Shown: positions 7,266 through 13,141 of the stretch, piece by piece
Position numbering within the stretch: position 1 is the first letter of the stretch
Layout: every line of letters begins with the position of its first letter
From: Candidatus Saccharimonadota bacterium
GTDB taxonomy: Bacteria; Patescibacteriota; Saccharimonadia; Saccharimonadales; Saccharimonadaceae
Direction of reading: 5' to 3'
Length of the DNA: 16,445 nucleotides
Assembly (NCBI GenBank): GCA_016199685.1
Contig: JACQGD010000053.1
Coordinates: 1-16,445, forward strand
Program-made: the position numbers and the translations under genes
The notes under the pieces: model-generated
Databases searched by the model: none
What the model was told of the DNA's origin: nothing
What the model saw: only the letters and a program-made list of their open reading frames with translations

Positions 7266-7274
7266 ATTATAGCA
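7266..7274 (-). promoter_or_regulatory. Extended -10 promoter for murI
   Basis: On the minus strand, TGCTATAAT (7274 to 7266) is a consensus -10 with an upstream TG, which can work without a good -35. Transcription would start near 7259, giving a leader of about 50 nt that includes the AAGGAT ribosome site. It is back to back with the ftsA promoter. Confidence 0.6.
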
Positions 7275-7281
7275 GCAACTA

Positions 7282-7310
7282 TTCCAAAACTATCCCATAA
7301 GCGTTATAAT
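7282..7310 (+). promoter_or_regulatory. Promoter for ftsA, leaderless
   Basis: Perfect -10 TATAAT at 7305-7310 with a poor -35 (TTCCAA, 7282-7287) at 17 nt. The ATG at 7318 begins 7 nt after the hexamer, so transcription should start at the start codon. ATG 7312 would lie upstream of the transcription start. Confidence 0.6.
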
Positions 7311-7317
7311 TATGCCT

Positions 7318-7596
7318 ATGCAAGAAAACTCCCGCTATGCCGTCGGTATTGATATCGGCACCACCACTGTTAAGTGCGTTGTCGGCCATATAGATGCAAC
7401 TACAGGGACACCAACGATCGTTGGTGTCGGCAGTGTGCCAAACAGTGGTATGCGAAAAGGGAGTATCGCTAATCTTAACGGACCAGCGCATGCGATAGAC
7501 GATGCGCTTGGGGAAGCTGAACGAATGAGTGGCTACCAGGTTGATGCCGCAACACTCAGCATAAATGGTGCTCACGGCGCGCGCGGTACTCAATGA
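7318..7596 (+). CDS. ftsA: Cell division protein FtsA, N-terminal fragment of a broken gene
   Basis: FtsA is an actin-like ATPase that ties the FtsZ ring to the membrane. This fragment has the phosphate-1 motif YAVGIDIGTTTVKCVVG near its N-terminus, the helix with DALGEAERMSGYQV, and the conserved SINGAH at its end. After that the chain reads GARGTQ and stops at TGA. In intact FtsA, about 110-115 residues including the 1C domain lie between SINGAH and the second ATPase half. I chose ATG 7318 over 7312 because the promoter's -10 ends at 7310. The family sequence resumes in another frame about 12 codons before the stop. Confidence 0.88.
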   Translation: MQENSRYAVGIDIGTTTVKCVVGHIDATTGTPTIVGVGSVPNSGMRKGSIANLNGPAHAIDDALGEAERMSGYQVDAATLSINGAHGARGTQ

Positions 7597-8248
7597 ACAA
7601 CAACTCGAAAATGGTGTTGCTGTAATCGATCTTGGAGGTGCGACGACAAGTATCGCGATATTTGAAGAAGGTGACCTTCAATTTGTGTCGGTCATTCCAG
7701 TTGGAGGTATGAATATTACCAATGATTTGGCAATTGGGCTCAAGACCGATCCTGAGATCGCAGAAAAGGTAAAAGTAGCTCATGCATCTGCCGTTGATCG
7801 TCAATCTACGGACACGGTTAGCGTTAAACATGATAAAGAGACACTTGAATTCGCAGTGAGCGATATTGACGAAGTCGTCGACGCAAGACTTGAAGAGATT
7901 TTTGAGGCAATTCATAAAGAACTCAAGCGTGCTGGGTATGCGGGTAAGCTGCCGAGCGGAGTTGTCCTCACGGGCGGCACATCAAAGATGAAGCGCATGG
8001 TTGAGTATACGAAGCAGACGCTCGGGCTTGCTGCTCGCCTTGGAGCTGCTAAAGGATATGGTGGTGTCGCGGAGCACATGGATGAGCCACAGTTCGCAAC
8101 GGCAGTTGGATTAATGCTTATCGACTCCGTGAGTCTTCCTCAGCAAAAGAACAAAAGAAATACTCATGGTAGCGCAAAAGCAGCGGGCACTGCTGTTAAA
8201 CAGGCAGGCGGTTTCCTTTCGGGACTGCTCGGACGATTCAAAGCATGA
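7565..8248 (+). CDS. ftsA: Cell division protein FtsA, C-terminal fragment of a broken gene
   Basis: Resumes FtsA at ARAVLNEQQLENG, then phosphate-2 motif VAVIDLGGATT (18-28), VIPVGGMNITNDLAIGLKT (43-61), and the adenosine motif GVVLTGGTSKMKRM (132-145). The C-terminus ends in a short amphipathic stretch (GGFLSGLLGRFK), fitting the membrane-targeting helix. The frame is preceded at once by TAA (7562-7564), so the ATG is only where the frame opens. The 1C domain and part of 2A are missing, so the fragment should not interact normally with FtsZ or divisome partners. The C-terminal end itself looks complete. ftsZ follows after 63 bp with its own promoter-like element. Confidence 0.88.
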   Translation: MVLTARAVLNEQQLENGVAVIDLGGATTSIAIFEEGDLQFVSVIPVGGMNITNDLAIGLKTDPEIAEKVKVAHASAVDRQSTDTVSVKHDKETLEFAVSDIDEVVDARLEEIFEAIHKELKRAGYAGKLPSGVVLTGGTSKMKRMVEYTKQTLGLAARLGAAKGYGGVAEHMDEPQFATAVGLMLIDSVSLPQQKNKRNTHGSAKAAGTAVKQAGGFLSGLLGRFKA

Positions 8249-8265
8249 TGCATTGAATAAATAAG

Positions 8266-8305
8266 TGATATACTAAATTATGAATATAGACGAGGGACCA
8301 AGGAG
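8266..8305 (+). promoter_or_regulatory. Extended -10 promoter and ribosome site for ftsZ
   Basis: TG at 8266-8267 followed by TATACT (8269-8274) forms an extended -10. Transcription would begin near 8281. AAGGAG (8300-8305) lies 6 nt before the ftsZ ATG. Thus ftsZ may be transcribed separately from ftsA and, unlike ftsA, with a normal leader. Confidence 0.5.
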
Positions 8306-8311
8306 CGATTC

Positions 8312-9523
8312 ATGCCGGAAGTAACACCAAGTGAAATACAGACATTTGCAAGTATAAAGGTTGTTGGCGTTGGCGGCGCAGGCGGCAGTGCAGTTAATCG
8401 TATGAAGGACGCTGGTCTCAGTGGTGTGCAGTTTATTGCCATGAACACTGACGCGCAGGCACTTCATAATAGTAAAGCAGACTTGAAGCTGCATCTTGGA
8501 CATAATACAACGGGTGGACTTGGCGCTGGTGCCGACCCTTCAACGGGTGAAGCTGCTGCGAACGAATCACGAGACGAGATTCGCGATGCACTTGAGGGTG
8601 CAGACATGGTCTTCGTTACGATTGGTGCTGGTGGCGGTACTGGTTCTGGTGCGGGGCATGTTGTTGCAGAGGTGGCGAGAGAGCTTGGGATCCTCGTCGT
8701 TGGCGTTGCTACAAAGCCATTTAGTTTCGAAGGTGAAAAGCGACGATTAAATGCCGAATGGGCAGTCAATAAGCTCGGGCGTCAAGTAGATACGCTGATT
8801 ACTATCCCGAACGACCGTTTATTGCAGACCATCGATCGACGTACGCCACTGCTTGAAACATTCAAGATTGCTGACGATGTGCTTCGTCAGGGTGTGCAGG
8901 GCATTTCAGAGCTCATCACTGAGCACGGGCTCATCAACCTCGACTTCGCTGACGTTAAGGCAATTATGAGTAACGCAGGCTCAGCGCTCATGGGCATCGG
9001 ACGTGCAACGGGAGACGACCGTGCCGCCCAAGCTGCACAGCAGGCCATTGAGTCGCCACTTATCGAAGTCTCAATTGATGGAGCAAAGGGTGTCCTCTTT
9101 AATGTCACTGGTGGATATGACATGAGCATGAGTGAGATACAAGAGGCGGCCGAGATTATCACAAGCGCTGTATCTCCGGACGCAAATATCATCTTTGGTG
9201 CAACACTCAAACCTGAGCTTGAGGATGAGTTGATTATTACTGTTATCGCAACAGGTTTTGACAGCGAATTTTTTCATCAACAAGAAGTTTCGCTCAGTCC
9301 TAGCGCAGAGGCAGTGCATCGAGTCGAAGCTGAGCATCCAGAGGTAAGCGATGAAGCAGTTAATGCAATCAATATGGATCTCGACAAAGCAGATGTTGCG
9401 GCAAGCTTCGCAGAGGAACCGACAGGTAATATTTGGGACACGCCTGCCGAAGAAGACGACGAGTCTGACACTCCTGCATTTTTACGGCGCCGTAAGAAGA
9501 ACAAAAACTCTGACGAACAGTAG
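8312..9523 (+). CDS. ftsZ: Cell division protein FtsZ
   Basis: Tubulin-like GTPase that forms the division ring. Complete at 403 residues: GVGGAGGSAVNR (19-30), the signature loop IGAGGGTGSGAG (104-115), the IPNDRLL segment (165-171), and the T7/synergy loop NLDFADVKAIM (209-219) that completes the neighbour's GTPase site. After about residue 320 comes an acidic variable linker, then a C-terminal peptide DTPAFLRRRKK (386-396) corresponding to the conserved FtsA/ZipA-binding tail. It has a good ribosome site (AAGGAG, 6-nt spacing). The intact FtsZ beside a broken FtsA is one reason to suspect an assembly problem upstream. Confidence 0.97.
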   Translation: MPEVTPSEIQTFASIKVVGVGGAGGSAVNRMKDAGLSGVQFIAMNTDAQALHNSKADLKLHLGHNTTGGLGAGADPSTGEAAANESRDEIRDALEGADMVFVTIGAGGGTGSGAGHVVAEVARELGILVVGVATKPFSFEGEKRRLNAEWAVNKLGRQVDTLITIPNDRLLQTIDRRTPLLETFKIADDVLRQGVQGISELITEHGLINLDFADVKAIMSNAGSALMGIGRATGDDRAAQAAQQAIESPLIEVSIDGAKGVLFNVTGGYDMSMSEIQEAAEIITSAVSPDANIIFGATLKPELEDELIITVIATGFDSEFFHQQEVSLSPSAEAVHRVEAEHPEVSDEAVNAINMDLDKADVAASFAEEPTGNIWDTPAEEDDESDTPAFLRRRKKNKNSDEQ

Positions 9524-9534
9524 AGAGGGTTATA

Positions 9535-9990
9535 ATGACACCACAATATAAAATAGGTGACAGCCGAGTCATAGAATCTCGCGAGGGAAGTGATGGTGTC
9601 TCTATTCGGCGTCGACGTGAATCACCGGATGGCAAGCGATTTACGACATACGAACGAATTGAAAAGCCTAATCTCGCTATTATAAAGAAAGATGGAAGTC
9701 GTGAGCTTTATGACCGCGACAAGCTTCTTACTGCCGTGCGACGATCAGTGGGTAAATTCTTTGAGTCTGAGATGGAAATTGATCAGATCATTAACAAGGT
9801 AGAAGATAGTCTCTATGCGCTAGGTGAAAATGAAATTCCCTCTCGAAAGGTAGGTGAGTCGGTTCTTGATGAACTTCTTGAGCGTAACGAGATTGCATAT
9901 GTGCGATTTGCAAGCGTCTATTACGAGTTTAAGACACTCGACCAATTTGTTGAAGCTATTACTGCGGCAAAAGGAAAGAAGAGCTCATGA
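9535..9990 (+). CDS. nrdR: NrdR-like regulator with all four zinc cysteines lost
   Basis: NrdR represses ribonucleotide reductase genes; it has a zinc ribbon for DNA binding and an ATP-cone for nucleotide sensing. The 151 residues align well in SRVIESR (10-16), IRRRRE (24-29), KRFTTYER (34-41), the ATP-cone (IIKKDGSRELYDRDKLLTAV, 49-68) and AYVRFASVYYEF (121-132). The zinc ribbon cysteines are gone: the first pair region reads MTPQYKIGDS, and the RRRRECxxC region reads RRRRESPDGKRF. There is no cysteine in the protein. The start follows GAGAGG and lies 11 nt after the ftsZ stop; the stop overlaps the next ATG (ATGA). DNA binding, if kept, must be zinc-independent. Confidence 0.85.
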   Translation: MTPQYKIGDSRVIESREGSDGVSIRRRRESPDGKRFTTYERIEKPNLAIIKKDGSRELYDRDKLLTAVRRSVGKFFESEMEIDQIINKVEDSLYALGENEIPSRKVGESVLDELLERNEIAYVRFASVYYEFKTLDQFVEAITAAKGKKSS

Positions 9991-10244
9991 AAGCAATCAT
10001 AGTGTATCGCGAGAATACAGAGTACGAAAGAGATGTAATAAGTTGGCTACGAGAATTTGAGTATCGTACTCATAAAAAAATTGAACATGTTAATCCGGAC
10101 ACTAGAGACGGAACGGCGTTTTGTAGTGTTTATGACATTGTTGAATATCCGACGGTCGTAGCGCTTGATGATTCTGGAAAAATGCAGAGTATGTGGCGAG
10201 GTCTTCCACTACCACTAATTGATGAGGTAAGTTATTATGTTTAA
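9987..10244 (+). CDS. Thioredoxin-fold protein without CxxC
   Basis: A 85-residue protein with a thioredoxin-like pattern: strand MKAIIVYREN, helix ERDVISWLREFE, strand KKIEHVNPDT, helix, then VEYPTVVALDDSGKM, where YPT is the cis-proline loop before a beta hairpin. The position of the redox CxxC after the first strand reads RENTEY and has no cysteine; the only Cys is C46 (AFCSVYD). It therefore cannot act as a normal disulfide carrier. It overlaps nrdR by 4 nt and the VKOR gene by 8 nt, suggesting tight co-expression with the membrane oxidoreductase. A structural or binding partner role is possible but unproven. Confidence 0.65.
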   Translation: MKAIIVYRENTEYERDVISWLREFEYRTHKKIEHVNPDTRDGTAFCSVYDIVEYPTVVALDDSGKMQSMWRGLPLPLIDEVSYYV

Positions 10245-10863
10245 TAAAATTTTTAAAATGCAGTCGAAGAGCGAGATTCAGTCTGATCGGAAAATTTTTG
10301 CAGTCATGCTATTGTTTGGCATCGTCGGTCTTATCGCAAGCTTCGTGCTGGCTGTCGAAGAATTCCATCTCCTTAAAGATCCGAATTCTGTATTAAGCTG
10401 CTCGTTCAATCTTGTCTTAAACTGTGCAGGAGTTATGAAGACATGGCAAGCAAGTGTCTTCGGTTTCCCGAACATGTTTATCGGGTTGATGGGCTTTCCT
10501 ATGGTAATTCTCATCGCACTCCTCGGACTTTCACAGGTACGATTTCCAAAATGGATTCTCCTTGGAGCTCAAGTGGGATATCTCCTCGCAACACTGTTTG
10601 CCTACTGGCTCTTCTTTAACAGTGTGTATGCAATTCAAATACTTTGCCCATGGTGCTTACTTGTCACGTTTAGTATGACGATGCTTCTCTCTACTATCAC
10701 GCATTACAATCTGCGTGAAAATACATTTGGCTTTAAACCAAATATGAACAAGAGAGTGCAAGAATTTTTATACAAAGATTATGATAAGCTAGCGGTCGCT
10801 ACGTGGGTTGTCGTACTTGTGTCACTCGTATTTCTGAAATTTGGGGATGCATTGTTTGCGTAG
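10237..10863 (+). CDS. Vitamin K epoxide reductase (VKOR) family membrane protein
   Basis: Bacterial VKOR proteins reoxidise DsbA-like thiol partners using quinone, supporting disulfide formation outside the membrane. The 208 residues show several TM segments (about 20-41, 80-99, 105-127, 134-152, 186-203), the loop cysteines C55 and C63 (SCSFNLVLNC), the conserved ASVFGFPN (72-79), and the quinone-site CPWC (137-140). The start ATG 10237 overlaps the upstream stop by 8 nt and has GAGG about 9 nt upstream; ATG 10258 is an alternative. No DsbA-like partner with CxxC is in the window; the neighbouring thioredoxin-fold protein lacks these cysteines. Confidence 0.9.
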   Translation: MFNKIFKMQSKSEIQSDRKIFAVMLLFGIVGLIASFVLAVEEFHLLKDPNSVLSCSFNLVLNCAGVMKTWQASVFGFPNMFIGLMGFPMVILIALLGLSQVRFPKWILLGAQVGYLLATLFAYWLFFNSVYAIQILCPWCLLVTFSMTMLLSTITHYNLRENTFGFKPNMNKRVQEFLYKDYDKLAVATWVVVLVSLVFLKFGDALFA

Positions 10864-10875
10864 CGTGGAGATCGT

Positions 10876-11286
10876 ATGACCATAACACTCGTCTACTTTG
10901 CTATGTTTGCGATCGTTTTTGGTGCACTTGATGCAGTCTGGCTAAAGTCGACGAATAAATTATATAAGAAGTATCTTGGGCATCTCATGCGTGAGAAACC
11001 TAATTTCATTGCGGCAATTATTTTTTACGGTATATATGTACTTGGCGTGACGGCACTTGCATTCGTTCCACTTATCGATGGCACGAGCTCAGCTGTGCAA
11101 GCAATAGCAACTGCTGCATTTATAGCGTTTCTCTGTTATGCGACGTACGACCTCACGAACCTTGCAACCATAAAGGGATGGTCAATACGAATAGTGGTAA
11201 TTGATATTATTTGGGGTACGGTAGCGACAGCCTTGGCTGCAGTTATAGCTATCTACACTATTGCTATGTTTTTGGGACGGTCATAA
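10876..11286 (+). CDS. DUF2177 family membrane protein
   Basis: A 136-residue protein with four predicted TM segments (about 3-18, 45-65, 73-92, 107-131). The N-terminal FGALDAVWLKSTNKLYKKYL and central AAIIFYGIYVLG, then YDLTNLATIKGW, match the DUF2177 family, whose activity is unknown to me. A weak ribosome site (GGAGAT) precedes the ATG. The TAA stop overlaps the next gene's ATG by one base, so it is translated with the DUF1295 protein. DUF2177 and DUF1295 genes also occur together in some proteobacterial clusters for unusual fatty-acid modification; whether that holds here is inference. Confidence 0.85.
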   Translation: MTITLVYFAMFAIVFGALDAVWLKSTNKLYKKYLGHLMREKPNFIAAIIFYGIYVLGVTALAFVPLIDGTSSAVQAIATAAFIAFLCYATYDLTNLATIKGWSIRIVVIDIIWGTVATALAAVIAIYTIAMFLGRS

Positions 11287-12086
11287 TGGAATGGACAGCA
11301 TTTTTGTTTGCTGGGATTGGGTCAGTACTGTTTTTAAGTCTCATTTTTGCCACTGCCGTTAATCGAAACCGATACGACGTGATAGATATTGCATGGGGGC
11401 TTACATTCATCTCGATTGCATATATTAGTTATATGACATACGTACCAGTAGTTGCATTTTCTGTGCAGCTACTGGTAATACTTCTCGTGACTGTGTGGGG
11501 AATTCGCTTATCGGCGCATATCTATGCGCGTTGGGTTTCATCGGATAAAGAAGATGCCCGATATACGGCATACCGACAGACCTATAGTAAAAAAGTAGGT
11601 GGCCTCAAATTGAATATGTATCTTCGAATCTTCCTTGTTCAGGCGGTACTTGCAGTAATTGTGGCGCTTCCGGTCATTACAATAAATGCAGTACCTGTGG
11701 TTGCGCTGACGTATGTATCGCTTATTGGACTGGTGATTTGGGCGGTAGGGTTTTATTTTGAAGCAATTGGTGACTATCAGTTAAAGAAGTTTATTGCGAA
11801 TCCTAAAAATAAGGGGAAGCTTATGACGAGCGGTGTTTGGAGATACACGCGCCACCCGAACTACTTTGGCGAGATCACACAGTGGTGGGGCATTTTTGTT
11901 ATCGTCGTGTTTGCCGTACCGACATATTGGTGGATAGCTGTTATCGGTCCTGTCACAATAACACTACTGCTGATGTTTATTTCTGGAGTACCGCTTACTG
12001 AAAAACATTTTGCGAGCAAGCCTGGATGGGAAGTGTATAAGAAACGAACAAGTAAACTCATTCCACTCCCAAGGAGAAGAGAATGA
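11286..12086 (+). CDS. DUF1295 (steroid 5-alpha-reductase-like) membrane protein
   Basis: Member of the DUF1295/steroid 5-alpha reductase-like superfamily of integral membrane NADPH-dependent reductases and methyltransferase relatives; substrate unknown. From ATG 11286 it has 266 residues, the usual family length. Motifs: DIAWG (34-38), the RLSAHIYARW helix (74-83), EAIGDYQLKKF (159-169), and the nucleotide-binding signature GVWRYTRHPNYFGE (183-196), followed by QWWGIF and a basic C-terminus. Several TM segments are clear. An upstream in-frame ATG at 11211 lies inside the previous gene and is rejected, because 11286 has the family N-terminus and shares a base with the preceding stop. The stop overlaps the next gene (ATGA). 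Confidence 0.87.
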   Translation: MEWTAFLFAGIGSVLFLSLIFATAVNRNRYDVIDIAWGLTFISIAYISYMTYVPVVAFSVQLLVILLVTVWGIRLSAHIYARWVSSDKEDARYTAYRQTYSKKVGGLKLNMYLRIFLVQAVLAVIVALPVITINAVPVVALTYVSLIGLVIWAVGFYFEAIGDYQLKKFIANPKNKGKLMTSGVWRYTRHPNYFGEITQWWGIFVIVVFAVPTYWWIAVIGPVTITLLLMFISGVPLTEKHFASKPGWEVYKKRTSKLIPLPRRRE

Positions 12087-12358
12087 GTGAATCGATAGCG
12101 ATCTCGTATACCCCAGAGAGTAAAACGACGCCAGAGCGATATTTTTGGGATAGTTTCATAGGTGCACTCAATGGTCTTGCTCACATGTCATCCGAAATTG
12201 ACATGCGTGAAACTCTTCTTGAATTTGAAGATGAGATCGAGGAAGACGCAGTCATGTTAATTTATAATTACTATATTATGATTTGCGGTGAAGCTGGAGA
12301 GTCTACAGAACTTGATCGGGTTGAAGCGTTCTTAGTTCACAGTGGGATACTTGAATAG
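12083..12358 (+). CDS. Small acidic protein of unknown function
   Basis: No family recognised. The 91 residues are acidic (many Glu and Asp: EFEDEIEEDA near 47-56) and mostly predicted helical, with no signal peptide or TM segment. The start has AAGGAGAAGAG upstream and overlaps the DUF1295 stop by 4 nt (ATGA), so it belongs to the same unit. The last codons (CTT GAA TAG) are also the -35 region of the next promoter (TTGAAT 12351-12356). Confidence 0.7.
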   Translation: MSESIAISYTPESKTTPERYFWDSFIGALNGLAHMSSEIDMRETLLEFEDEIEEDAVMLIYNYYIMICGEAGESTELDRVEAFLVHSGILE

Positions 12359-12379
12359 ACCGAGTAAAAAAAGTATACT
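12351..12379 (+). promoter_or_regulatory. Promoter for the T-box, GNAT and ileS unit
   Basis: -35 TTGAAT (12351-12356), 17-nt spacer, -10 TATACT (12374-12379). Transcription should begin near 12386, directly ahead of the T-box leader. The -35 lies in the end of the preceding gene. Confidence 0.7.
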
Positions 12380-12385
12380 ATATAT

Positions 12386-12575
12386 AGAGACATTGCATGT
12401 GCATGAGTGGTTATCAGCCACGAAGTCCCCGGGAAGAAAGGCGCTGCCGAGTAGAACCCAGGCGTGAACGCTACGTCAAAGCGAACAACTAAGCGCTAAA
12501 AGAGTCATTTCTTTTGGAAGTCAGATGGTAACGTCCCCTAAGGACTCTGACATTCGAAAGAAATGACTTTTTATT
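12386..12575 (+). promoter_or_regulatory. T-box riboswitch (tRNA-Ile sensing) with ultrashort Stem I
   Basis: A cis-acting RNA that senses uncharged tRNA-Ile before ileS. Read directly: a short Stem I, GTGG (12407-12410) with CCAC (12418-12421), whose loop TTATCAG presents ATC (12413-12415), an isoleucine codon, as specifier. Stem II has GGG/CCC (12431-12433/12457-12459) and GGC/GCC (12440-12442/12446-12448) around an internal loop with GAA and AGTA, as in the T-box S-turn. A GCG-TGAA-CGC hairpin (12462-12471) may be Stem IIA/B. A Stem III candidate is AGCG/CGCT (12480-12483/12494-12497). The antiterminator is GTCAGA/TCTGAC plus GTCC/GGAC (12520-12551) with a 7-nt bulge TGGTAAC (12526-12532). 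TGGT pairs with ACCA at the tRNA-Ile 3' end. Specifier placement in a terminal loop resembles actinobacterial ileS T-boxes. Confidence 0.87.
12499..12575 (+). terminator. Intrinsic terminator enclosing the T-box antiterminator
   Basis: GTCATTTCTTT (12504-12514) pairs perfectly with AAAGAAATGAC (12557-12567), and outer A-U and G-U pairs extend it to about 16 bp (12499-12572). A T-rich run (TTTTTATTT) follows. The antiterminator hairpin (12520-12551) sits wholly inside its loop. In addition, AGAGTC (12501-12506) is complementary to GACTCT (12544-12549), giving a third, competing fold. Confidence 0.7.
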
Positions 12576-12589
12576 TGGAAAGGAGATCT

Positions 12590-13141
12590 ATGTGTATGTC
12601 AGAAAGTAAAGATCAGAAGTGGACCGTTGCAACTGCAACTCCAGAACAAGCAGAAGGTCTTGCTGCTGTGCAGGCGGCCGCTATGTATGACACCTACTAT
12701 CGAGACGGTGACGATGAGTTTAATGCGTTACTAAAACAAGGCACTGAACTGTATCTCACAGCCGATCGACTGCAGCTACGCAGGCAGCTTATTGAACATG
12801 CCAGTGAAACTACCAATGATGAAATTTATTTAAGCGTGGTGAATGCTATCGATGAAGTCATCGGAATCCTCTTCGGTAAAGAAAATGAGCTCCTTGTGCT
12901 CTATACAGATAAAAAATACAGAAGACAAGGAATCGGTAGGGCATTGCTTGAGCGATATATTGATTGGAGCGACCACGAAAAACCAATCGAGCTCGGTGTG
13001 ATTGATGACAATCTCAATGCGCAAAAATTTTATGAACACATGGGGTTCCGAATAGTACCCGACTCGCTCCACCCATTTGCTGATGCGCCAATGATGAACG
13101 AACTAACAATGATACGACCACCACAAAAGGAGATACTGTAA
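12590..13141 (+). CDS. GNAT family N-acetyltransferase
   Basis: Transfers an acetyl group from acetyl-CoA to an unknown amine. The 183 residues end in a typical GNAT core: LYTDKKYRRQGIGRALLERY contains the RxxGxG/A acetyl-CoA loop (RRQGIGRA), and NLNAQKFYEHMGFR is motif B. The N-terminal part has two long helices with many acidic residues. The start ATG 12590 follows AAAGGAG (12579-12585) with short spacing; ATG 12596 is equally possible. An upstream in-frame ATG (12563) lies in the terminator hairpin and is rejected. The TAA stop shares a base with the ileS ATG. It sits behind the tRNA-Ile T-box, so its expression should follow isoleucyl-tRNA charging. Confidence 0.88.
   Translation: MCMSESKDQKWTVATATPEQAEGLAAVQAAAMYDTYYRDGDDEFNALLKQGTELYLTADRLQLRRQLIEHASETTNDEIYLSVVNAIDEVIGILFGKENELLVLYTDKKYRRQGIGRALLERYIDWSDHEKPIELGVIDDNLNAQKFYEHMGFRIVPDSLHPFADAPMMNELTMIRPPQKEIL

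Noticed and set aside
9531..9536. TATAAT before nrdR as a promoter
   Set aside because: It overlaps the ATG itself, so transcription would begin after the start codon; a ribosome site upstream and the 11-nt gap to ftsZ suggest co-transcription.
11211..11285. Upstream extension of the DUF1295 protein to ATG 11211
   Set aside because: It would lie inside the DUF2177 gene; family N-terminus and stop-start overlap point to 11286.
12563..12589. GNAT start at ATG 12563
   Set aside because: It lies in the 3' arm of the terminator hairpin and before the ribosome site at 12579-12585.
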